Shown piece after piece: positions 38,212-43,955 of a DNA stretch of 43,955 nucleotides. The position numbers and the translations under genes were made by a program. The stretch comes from Candidatus Aenigmatarchaeota archaeon (lineage in GTDB: Archaea; Aenigmatarchaeota; Aenigmatarchaeia; GW2011-AR5; JACRAC01), in assembly GCA_016187395.1 (NCBI GenBank), contig JACPJV010000021.1, positions 1 through 43,955 on the forward strand. Reading direction: 5' to 3'. The notes beneath the pieces are model-generated. The model was not told where the DNA came from and did no database searches. It saw only the letters and a list, made by a program, of their open reading frames with translations. How positions within the stretch are numbered: position 1 is the first letter of the stretch; each line of letters begins with the position of its first letter.

Positions 38212-38742
38212 ATGGAGTATGAAACCACACTGACATTTAACCTCTCAGATAGCTATGAGAAATTAACAGGACCTCTATCGGAACTGAGGCAAAAAGTAAC
38301 CGAGCTCAAAGAAAGAGCAGGACGCGAAAGAAAAGAACATTATTCTCTTGACGAGCTAAGGCAGGGACTTTACGATTTCAAGGAGCGTAATCGCGGCAAT
38401 GTTTTCGAATTCACCTCAGACTGGAAGTTCGATATCCTTGACGGCTCTTTCACATATTTTATCGGGGTGGACACTGGATCAAAGACCCTGACATTCGAGA
38501 CGGAATCTGATACTATCTCTTATGAAATTAATTTAGGGAATGACGACAAACTGGGAGAATATGAACGGATTTTGGATGAAATAGCTGCGATAGAAAAAGA
38601 GCTTCGTGAAGTTGTAGACCGGCGTGATGAGATAGATATGCACCTGCGCAGATGGGCATTCACGTACAGATACACGTACGACAGCCCGATAAGCTTCGTT
38701 CCTGAAGGCCAGCGTGAACTTCCTTTTGAAGAAGCAGCGTGA
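38212..38742 (+). CDS. Coiled-coil hypothetical protein
   Basis: The 176-aa protein is soluble: an N-terminal helix pair (SYEKLTGPLSELRQKVTELKERAGRE), a beta meander (VFEFTSDWKFDILDGSFTYF) and a second helix with heptads (RILDEIAAIEKELREVVDRRDEIDMHLR). It follows the previous gene by 45 bp in the same direction. No family recognised. Confidence 0.6.
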   Translation: MEYETTLTFNLSDSYEKLTGPLSELRQKVTELKERAGRERKEHYSLDELRQGLYDFKERNRGNVFEFTSDWKFDILDGSFTYFIGVDTGSKTLTFETESDTISYEINLGNDDKLGEYERILDEIAAIEKELREVVDRRDEIDMHLRRWAFTYRYTYDSPISFVPEGQRELPFEEAA

Positions 38743-38790
38743 TTTCTGTTATTTCATTTGGAAATGCCGATGATCGCAGAGCCTGTATAA

Positions 38791-38832
38791 AGTTGCATTA
38801 CTTGGTTCGTAAGTCCTGGTTCTACAGGACTT
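38791..38832 (+). repeat. Dispersed repeat TTGCATTACTTGGTTCGTAA, copy A
   Basis: The core GTTCGTAAGTCCTGGTTCTA carries a hairpin AGTCCT-ggttct(ac)-AGGACT. Related copies occur at 39504-39592 (with a hairpin insert) and 40181-40206, so copies A, B and C sit on the edges of two TA modules. Confidence 0.55.
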
Positions 38833-38845
38833 CCTTACCGCTATT

Positions 38846-39208
38846 TTACCTCTTATGAATTACAATTTCCCTTTCCGAGACGACAACTATATTGTTTTCC
38901 AGCTTGTCTGCTGCCTCTGATTTGAAAAGGGCTTCCAGTACATTTATCACGTTTTGTGGTCTCTGGTCAGCACACCTGATTAGAATGATGCCAAACCTCT
39001 CTATGGGTATCTTGCCTAGAATATCACCGAAGTTTTTGTCATGTGTCAGAACTATCCTGCTTTCCTGCCGGGCAATACCAACCAGCTTTTCATCTGCCGT
39101 TCCTTGAAGACCTTCTTCTCTCACGTCTTTAACATTATGACCTTTTTTTCTCAGGTAGTTGACGACAGAGGGAGCTATATTCTCATCCGCAAGAATATTA
39201 ACCATCAT
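38846..39208 (-). CDS. PIN-like toxin (DUF5615/Mut7-C type)
   Basis: The 120-aa protein has the DUF5615 order: ILADENIAPSVVNYLRKKGHNVKDV (acidic DEN), a helix ADEKLVGIARQESRIVLTHDKNFGD (the THDKDFG-like motif) and the strand FGIILIRCADQRP. These are predicted Mg-dependent RNases of PIN-like fold. It overlaps the DUF433 gene by four bases, forming a TA pair. Its 3' end is 14 bp from repeat copy A. Confidence 0.9.
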   Translation of the reverse strand: MMVNILADENIAPSVVNYLRKKGHNVKDVREEGLQGTADEKLVGIARQESRIVLTHDKNFGDILGKIPIERFGIILIRCADQRPQNVINVLEALFKSEAADKLENNIVVVSEREIVIHKR

Positions 39209-39441
39209 GAAACACCGAGCGGATACACTTCTTCATGCCTCAGGGCGCGGGTCGCATATTCAATAGCGGCAAGAACATCCTCTCTCTTGAGGTGAGGGTA
39301 CTCCTTGACTATCTCTTCAACGCTCATGCCTGAAGAGAGAAGTTCCATAATAAATTCCACTGAAATGCGTGTCCCTTTTATGATGGGCTTCCCTGCCAGT
39401 ATTTTTGGGTCTGTCACTATTCTCTCGCTTACTCTTTCCAT
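39205..39441 (-). CDS. DUF433 antitoxin
   Basis: The 78-aa protein matches DUF433: RIVTDPKILAGKPIIKGTRISVEFIMELLSSGMSVEEI, then EYPHLKREDVLAAIEYA. It folds as a helix-turn-helix; with DUF5615 it forms a very common prokaryotic TA pair in which it supplies neutralisation and autoregulation. The ATG at 39441 follows AGGTG; an in-frame GTG nine bases upstream is less likely. Confidence 0.92.
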   Translation of the reverse strand: MERVSERIVTDPKILAGKPIIKGTRISVEFIMELLSSGMSVEEIVKEYPHLKREDVLAAIEYATRALRHEEVYPLGVS

Positions 39442-39503
39442 TATAAACACCTGTGTTAATCGTGCATGCTTATGTATTTAAAAGCTGACTTCTTGCGCAG
39501 CTG

Positions 39504-39592
39504 TTGCATTCCTTAGTTCGTATCTACAAAGAAGCGAAGCTTCTTTGGGACTTTGAACTTGCACATTCACAAGAGTTCTGGTTCTGCAAGAC
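39504..39592 (+). repeat. Dispersed repeat, copy B, with hairpin insert
   Basis: TTGCATTCCTTAGTTCGTA matches the first half of copy A, then about 48 bp including hairpin AAAGAAGC-gaa-GCTTCTTTG is inserted, then AGTTCTGGTTCTGCAAGAC completes the repeat. Located between the two TA modules. Confidence 0.5.
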
Positions 39593-39654
39593 ATACGCAT
39601 AGCTTTTAATACTTTAATAGTAATTTAATAGTAAAATGATATCAGGTTTTAGGG

Positions 39655-39891
39655 ATGAAAGCAAGAGGAAAGGAAGTAGTGTACACTTTGCATGTGCTGG
39701 ACAAGCTATTCCGAGAGGATCATTTAGACATAATTAATAACATACTTAGGACAGGAAAATGGGCGGCAAAGCGTAAAGGAATCTATAAGGTCACGTCCCG
39801 TAACGGAGTAGTGCTTGTAGTGAAGGAGTTGCCAGACAGATTCAAGGTGATAACAATAGGTGGGAAATATGAAGAAATATATAAAATGTGA
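39655..39891 (+). CDS. Putative toxin (DUF4258/BECR-like), unconfirmed
   Basis: The 78-aa protein has an N-terminal helix with HVLDKLFREDHLDIINNILR, a beta part GIYKVTSRNGVVLVVKELP and RFKVITIGGKYEEIYK. This order (helix, then three strands) resembles small RNase toxins such as DUF4258 or BrnT. The next gene, an antitoxin-type protein, overlaps it by 23 bp. The assignment rests on architecture and neighbourhood only. Confidence 0.6.
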   Translation: MKARGKEVVYTLHVLDKLFREDHLDIINNILRTGKWAAKRKGIYKVTSRNGVVLVVKELPDRFKVITIGGKYEEIYKM

Positions 39892-40183
39892 TTGCAGCGG
39901 ATATATGAAGCCTTCAAATGTGGAAATAATGCACGGCTTGTTTAGCGAAGGCTATAAGTGTGAAAAATGCGGCGAAGTAGAATTTAACGGGGAGCAGATG
40001 CGCAAGGCTCTAAGAAAAAAAGAAGAAGCCATAAAGATGGTTGTTACGAGAAGACTTGGCATGGTAGGAGGATCTCTTATCCTGAGAATACCCAAACATG
40101 TTGAAAGCGAAATGAAATTCAAGGATGGTGAAGAAGTGAGGGTTATAGTGGAAAAAAACAAGATGATTATAGAACCTGTATAG
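39869..40183 (+). CDS. Zinc-finger / SpoVT-AbrB antitoxin
   Basis: The 104-aa protein has an N-terminal zinc module (Cys7, Cys9, Cys31, Cys34; CDC...CEKC) and a C-terminal SpoVT-AbrB DNA-binding domain (RLGMVGGSLILRIPKHVESEMKFKDGEEV, about 59-87). This is the toxin-then-zinc-finger-antitoxin layout of MqsRA but with AbrB in place of the HTH. It likely represses its own promoter. I chose ATG 39869, within the upstream gene; a GTG nine bases earlier is in frame. Confidence 0.75.
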   Translation: MKKYIKCDCSGYMKPSNVEIMHGLFSEGYKCEKCGEVEFNGEQMRKALRKKEEAIKMVVTRRLGMVGGSLILRIPKHVESEMKFKDGEEVRVIVEKNKMIIEPV

Positions 40184-40206
40184 TTCGTAAGTTCTGGTTC
40201 TGCAAA
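40181..40206 (+). repeat. Dispersed repeat, copy C
   Basis: TAGTTCGTAAGTTCTGGTTC then TGCA overlaps the stop codon of the zinc-finger antitoxin and matches copies A and B. 40207-40330 otherwise has no gene. Confidence 0.5.
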
Positions 40207-40330
40207 AAGAAATACGGAATTCATGAATAGAACTCATATACCTCCATGATTTCCGCTTTTCTATTTTTGGTTTTGTCTTGAGCAAATATTATTTCCTGCG
40301 TTTTTATCCCTTCCTTTCTTCCTTTATCCT

Positions 40331-41497
40331 ATGCATGAATTGGCATTAGTCGGCTGCCCGTCTGCGGGCAAAAGCACCTTTTTCAAAGCTGCAACACTGA
40401 AGGACGCGAAAATTGCGCCATATCCTTTTACAACCGTGCAGCCTGACAAGGGCACTGCATTTGTGACAACAAAATGCCCCTGCGCCGAGTTTGGAAAAAG
40501 CTGCAATAATTGCATTGAAGGCACAAGATTTGTTCCCATACTTCTCTGGGACATCGTCGGCCTTGTGCCGGATGCGCACAAAGGCAGGGGGCGGGGCATA
40601 GCGTTTTTAGATGACATCAGGCAGGCGCAGGCGCTCCTGCACATTATTGACGCTTCAGGAAAGACAAATCTGGAAGGCAACCCTTCAGAAGGATTTGACC
40701 CGTTTCTGGCAGTCCAGATGCTTGAGAAAGAAATAAGCTGGTGGCTTGTGAATATATTCAAGAAGCTTCATGCGCGGAAGCACGCAAAGGAGCCTTTTAT
40801 TATGGCGGTGGAGAGGCAGTTTTCCGGCTTGGGCATCAGCACAGATACAATAAAAAAAGCTGCAGAAATCTCGAATTTGGATGAAGACGGTTATATGAGC
40901 TGGAGTGACGGGCAAATATTTTCCTTTGTCAATGAACTGCGCAGACTATCAAAGCCCTCATTAATAGTCGCAAACAAGGCGGATATTCCGGAAGCAGAAG
41001 AAAACATCCGCCATATGCAGGAGATTGAAGGAAGTGTTGTCATCCCGGCATCCGCAGATTACGAATTAGCATTGCGCGAAGCTGCGAAGGCGGGGATTAT
41101 AAAATATCTGCCAGGCTCCCCTTCCTTTGAAATCCTCAAAGAAAATTCATTGACAGCCAAGCAGAAGTCTGCGCTGAAAAGAATATCTGATTTTTTGCGA
41201 GAACACAAGAGCACCGGGGTTCAGCCTGCCCTCAATAAGGCTGCCTTCGGCCTTCTCAACCTGATTGTCGTATATCCGGTCGCCGATGCTCACAAGCTGT
41301 CTGATTCGAAAGGGAGAATTTTGCCTGACGCCTTTCTGCTCAGGCGCGGCGCAACTGCAAAAGACCTTGCCTTCGCCGTGCACGAAGACATAGGAAAGAA
41401 ATTCATAAGCGCAATAGATGCGCGCACTGGATTGGCGTTGAGCAGCCATGAGCCGCTGAAGGATGGATCAATAGTCTCGATAAAGGCGGGAAGATAA
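40331..41497 (+). CDS. YchF/Obg-type GTPase with TGS domain
   Basis: The 388-aa protein is a TRAFAC-class GTPase of the archaeal YchF-like group. G1 is GCPSAGKS (8-15), switch I region has YPFTTVQPDKGTAFV, G3 is DIVGL (about 74-78) and G4 is NKAD (about 213-216). A helical insert lies between G3 and G4 (MLEKEISWWLVNIFKKLHAR). The TGS domain fills the last ~75 residues (GLLNLIVVYPV...ARTGLALSSHEPLKDGSIVSI). The family binds ribosomes or tRNA. Its 3' end touches the next, convergent gene. Confidence 0.92.
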   Translation: MHELALVGCPSAGKSTFFKAATLKDAKIAPYPFTTVQPDKGTAFVTTKCPCAEFGKSCNNCIEGTRFVPILLWDIVGLVPDAHKGRGRGIAFLDDIRQAQALLHIIDASGKTNLEGNPSEGFDPFLAVQMLEKEISWWLVNIFKKLHARKHAKEPFIMAVERQFSGLGISTDTIKKAAEISNLDEDGYMSWSDGQIFSFVNELRRLSKPSLIVANKADIPEAEENIRHMQEIEGSVVIPASADYELALREAAKAGIIKYLPGSPSFEILKENSLTAKQKSALKRISDFLREHKSTGVQPALNKAAFGLLNLIVVYPVADAHKLSDSKGRILPDAFLLRRGATAKDLAFAVHEDIGKKFISAIDARTGLALSSHEPLKDGSIVSIKAGR

Positions 41498-42985
41498 CTA
41501 TACAACCGCATGCTCTGCCCTGTAACCCGGCCTCCACGAAATAAAATTCTCCCGCCAGTATTCCTCGAGGCGGCGGTTGAATGAATCTTCCATTTCTTCC
41601 ATGCGGTTCCCATCTATTCCGTAACAGCCTCTTTTTCTCTTAAGACCAAGAAGCTTTGGGGTATCTTCTTGTGTGACCACGAATATTCTGCATGTTCTAT
41701 CCCCGTCAATGGCGTATCCGTCGCCTCTGAAATCAATAAAACCGTAAACCGCTCCTTCGCTGATTCCCTGCACCTCAGGCTCCTGGAGAAGCGTGGTGAC
41801 TGTATAAATCCTGAATGGCCTTCCTGCTATTTCTGTGAATCTGCTGTTCCTTATGCGCTTCAGAATTTCCTCAAACTCCTCTGTTCTTCCATGGAAAAGG
41901 AGCGCCGCATTCGCAGGAGTGAGATAAACGAGATGATGTTTCCTGAATGTTTCATGATGAAATGCCTTTCCTTCCAACAATCTGTGCAGGGTTTTAAGGC
42001 TCTTTGCACCAGGCAATCGGACAACAGCTGATATCAGCATCGGCAGAACACCACCTTCGTACCATCTGTTTTCTTCAGCTTCAGTGCCTGCAAAACTTAT
42101 GGGTGATTTTTTATATGGACTGCGGAAAATGCTGGGCATTCCTGCCCTTCGCGCGGCTTCGCTATTGACCTTTATGTCCTCGATTCCCAGCAAGCCGCCC
42201 TGTTTAAGCACAAATCCCCTCTCAATCATGTTCCTGAGTTCCCTGGCATTTCCAGGCAATTCATATTCTCGAAGCCATGCAAGCGCTTCCGGTGTCACTC
42301 CTGCAACATTTGCATGATACGCCTCATTGAATTTTCCTACGAAGTGTTCAATCAGCGGCTCTACATCCTCCCGCCTTTCCCTCAATGGCGGTATTTGCAG
42401 CGGAAACACGTTCAGCCTGTAAAACAAATCCTCCCTGAACCGACCTTTTTCCACTTCAGTTTCCAAGTCTTTGTTCGTTGCAGCCACGATTCTTACATCT
42501 GTTTCTATCGGTTCGTTTCTTCCGATAGGCGTTATCCCTCCTTCCTCAATTGCCCTGAGGATCTTTGCCTGCATGTATAGTGGCATATCTCCGATTTCGT
42601 CAAAAAATATCGTCCCCCCGTTTGCGGCAAGGAATTTTCCGTCCCTGTTCCAGCGCGCATCTGTGAAAGCGCCTCTCCTGTACCCGAACAGCTCTGATTC
42701 AAGCAATTCGCTCGGTATCCCTCCGCAATTCACCGCAACGAATCTTCCGCCTTTCCGCGAACCGTTGTGGTGCAAAGCCCTTGCAAAAAGCTCCTTTCCT
42801 GTTCCTGTTTCTCCGTAAAGAAGAACGCTTGTCGGTCTGCTTGCCAGGACGTCAAGATAATCGAAAAGCCTGCGCATCTGGGAAGAAACGCCGACAATGC
42901 CATGCTCGTATTCTTTAATTTCGTATGGGGGTGGCATGTCGTGCCTTTTTTCAGGCGCCGGCTGCATCGCTCCTGCTCCATCCAT
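41498..42985 (-). CDS. NtrC-type AAA+ ATPase fused to an orphan C-terminal domain
   Basis: The 495-aa protein has a sigma54-activator-type AAA+ core: IVGVSSQMRRL (30-40), Walker A GETGTGKE (58-65), the L1 loop GAFTDA (105-110) in place of GAFTGA, Walker B FFDEIG (127-132), RFREDLFYRLNVFPL (182-196) and sensor II ELPGNARELRN (242-252). Archaea have no sigma54, and the loop's last Gly is Asp, so the target must be different. Instead of a Fis-type HTH, residues about 305-495 form a domain also encoded alone at 43022-43585. There is no receiver or GAF domain. TATTTATTT lies the leaderless distance before the ATG. Confidence 0.85.
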   Translation of the reverse strand: MDGAGAMQPAPEKRHDMPPPYEIKEYEHGIVGVSSQMRRLFDYLDVLASRPTSVLLYGETGTGKELFARALHHNGSRKGGRFVAVNCGGIPSELLESELFGYRRGAFTDARWNRDGKFLAANGGTIFFDEIGDMPLYMQAKILRAIEEGGITPIGRNEPIETDVRIVAATNKDLETEVEKGRFREDLFYRLNVFPLQIPPLRERREDVEPLIEHFVGKFNEAYHANVAGVTPEALAWLREYELPGNARELRNMIERGFVLKQGGLLGIEDIKVNSEAARRAGMPSIFRSPYKKSPISFAGTEAEENRWYEGGVLPMLISAVVRLPGAKSLKTLHRLLEGKAFHHETFRKHHLVYLTPANAALLFHGRTEEFEEILKRIRNSRFTEIAGRPFRIYTVTTLLQEPEVQGISEGAVYGFIDFRGDGYAIDGDRTCRIFVVTQEDTPKLLGLKRKRGCYGIDGNRMEEMEDSFNRRLEEYWRENFISWRPGYRAEHAVV

Positions 42986-43021
42986 TGCAATGTATATTGG
43001 ATTCCCAGAAATAAATATCTG

Positions 43022-43585
43022 CTATAGCTCTCTGTGAGGCTTCCACGAAACAAAATTTTCTTCCCAGTGTTCCCTCAGCCTTCGGTTGAATGGCTCTGCA
43101 TTAAGGCCGAAAAACATCGGGGAATTGACCTCAGTCACGGCAAACATCATGGAAGGGTGGTATCCTGTCTCTATCTTGTAAATGCCTGCATTTCTGCGGG
43201 CAGTTTCTGCGAAATGGTCTCTGGCCATTTCCTCTGCCTCAGGCTCGCGGGAGAGCGTCTCCGGGTAGTATATTCTGAAAGGCCTTCTTGCAATCATTGA
43301 GAAAGTTCCGTGCCTGATCCTGTCTACAAGCCTGTCAAATTCCCTCGTCCTGCGTTTGAAGAAGAATGCCGCGCTTTCAGGCGTCAGATATATTAGCGGG
43401 AATTTCCTGCTCCTTTCCAGGCCGACCCTTTCTACATATGCCGCCCCTTGTCCGAGAAGGTACCTGAAAAACGTATAGTAATCGTAAGTCCCGTCCATTC
43501 TGCTCAGCACAAGCGGCGTTATCGGAAGAACGCCGTGCTCGTACCATCTTCCGCTAGGCATTTCCCGCCTTTCCGGTTCTGCCAT
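43022..43585 (-). CDS. Stand-alone paralogue of the AAA+ protein's C-terminal domain
   Basis: The 187-aa protein aligns with residues about 305-495 of the AAA+ neighbour: RWYEHGVLPI versus RWYEGGVLPM, PLIYLTPESAAFFFKRRTRE versus HLVYLTPANAALLFHGRTEE, ARRPFRIYYPETLSREPE versus AGRPFRIYTVTTLLQEPE, and EPFNRRLREHWEENFVSWKP versus DSFNRRLEEYWRENFISWRP. The domain is not one I recognise. It is encoded directly upstream of the AAA+ gene, 36 bp apart, implying joint function. Confidence 0.8.
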   Translation of the reverse strand: MAEPERREMPSGRWYEHGVLPITPLVLSRMDGTYDYYTFFRYLLGQGAAYVERVGLERSRKFPLIYLTPESAAFFFKRRTREFDRLVDRIRHGTFSMIARRPFRIYYPETLSREPEAEEMARDHFAETARRNAGIYKIETGYHPSMMFAVTEVNSPMFFGLNAEPFNRRLREHWEENFVSWKPHREL

Positions 43586-43650
43586 GAAACATTAGTATGG
43601 ATAAAATTATAAATCCTGATTCACATCCTCTCAGGCGCAGTTTGCATTCG

Positions 43651-43944
43651 CTAGCCAATCTCAGGGTAGAATTTCTTCAGGATTTCCCTGATCTTTCCTA
43701 TGTTTGCAAGATTCAGCTGATATACATGTTCCTTTCCGTGAGGAAATTTTCTCAGTAACCCTTTTCTTGCCAGGTCATCGGCAGCATCAAGAATAAGTTT
43801 ATGCAGATTAGGAGGGAATCCCTTCGGAACATCAGATCTGTATATGTGATATTTGACACCAGCACGCATATACCAGAATTTGTAAAGCACCGCTGCCGCC
43901 AGCTCTTCATCTGTTAAATCCCGCTTCTTGATGTCAACAGCCAT
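43651..43944 (-). CDS. Small winged-helix-like hypothetical protein
   Basis: The 97-aa protein starts MAVDIKKRDLTDEELAAAVL and has three helices and a hairpin end: KLILDAADDLARKGLLRKFP, then HGKEHVYQLNL, the pattern of a winged helix, then IGKIREILKKFYPEIG. It probably binds DNA or protein. It is read in the same direction as the AAA+ pair. Only 11 bases of upstream sequence are in the window. Confidence 0.6.
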   Translation of the reverse strand: MAVDIKKRDLTDEELAAAVLYKFWYMRAGVKYHIYRSDVPKGFPPNLHKLILDAADDLARKGLLRKFPHGKEHVYQLNLANIGKIREILKKFYPEIG

Positions 43945-43955
43945 GCAAATTATCG

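Overview
The window is archaeal chromosome. It carries an archaeal-type RNA polymerase operon (rpoH, one-piece rpoB, split rpoA1/rpoA2), archaeal ribosomal proteins (uS7, L10e, L30e), aIF2-beta, the two-KH NusA and FtsZ. Most genes start 22-30 bp after a TATA-like box, as expected for leaderless archaeal transcripts; a minority have a GAGGTG-type Shine-Dalgarno. Scattered informational operons, many small toxin-antitoxin modules, many orphan membrane or coiled-coil proteins and introns in stable RNA genes suggest a DPANN-type archaeon (Micrarchaeota- or Diapherotrites-like). That placement is inference; no 16S rRNA is present.

Layout: 1-0.26 kb, end of a composite hairpin element; 0.28-3.2 kb, uS7, a ribbon-helix-helix regulator, DUF2283 and a cytosolic beta-propeller; 3.2-4.7 kb, HicBA diverging from aIF2-beta, a small protein and DUF424; 4.7-9.1 kb, a large beta-helix surface protein, a membrane protein and a small hydrolase; 9.1-10.4 kb, rpoK (59 aa, GTG start), L10e and a small protein sharing one TATA box with the 5S rRNA gene; 10.4-12.15 kb, 5S rRNA, tRNA-Asp and tRNA-Lys, all interrupted; 12.25-21.9 kb, rpoH-rpoB-rpoA1-rpoA2(intein)-L30e-nusA; 21.9-24.6 kb, a YyaL-type protein with a PIN/UPF0175 cassette inserted at its start codon; 24.7-29.3 kb, M48 protease, a dense hairpin array, a zinc ribbon, a VWA protein and a small secreted protein; 29.7-35.8 kb, FtsZ, rhomboid protease, two paralogous helical-repeat proteins and unknown proteins; 35.9-40.2 kb, two members of an unknown family and two further TA modules bracketed by a short dispersed repeat; 40.3-43.9 kb, a TGS-domain GTPase, an NtrC-type AAA+ protein, a stand-alone copy of its C-terminal domain, and a small orphan.

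The strongest observation is a cluster of bulge-helix-bulge (BHB) introns in stable RNA genes. The 5S rRNA carries a 96-nt insertion in the helix III loop; two 3-nt bulges around a perfect 4-bp helix place the cuts so that removal restores a normal-length loop C. tRNA-Asp has a 99-nt intron at 59/60. tRNA-Lys has a 51-nt intron at 37/38 and a 37-nt intron at 59/60. The tRNA-Lys anticodon intron also holds a K-turn made of D'-like and C'-like boxes and an 8-nt stretch complementary to the anticodon loop; the box C/D +5 rule would put the target at U34. 

A second theme is structured repeats: dumbbell elements with TATRGTGAAAC and CACTATA ends whose stems change while an AATAAnnCCGAT loop is kept, multi-hairpin arrays, and a palindrome-plus-Shine-Dalgarno leader shared by rpoH and an unrelated orphan gene and partly by rpoA2 and rpoB.
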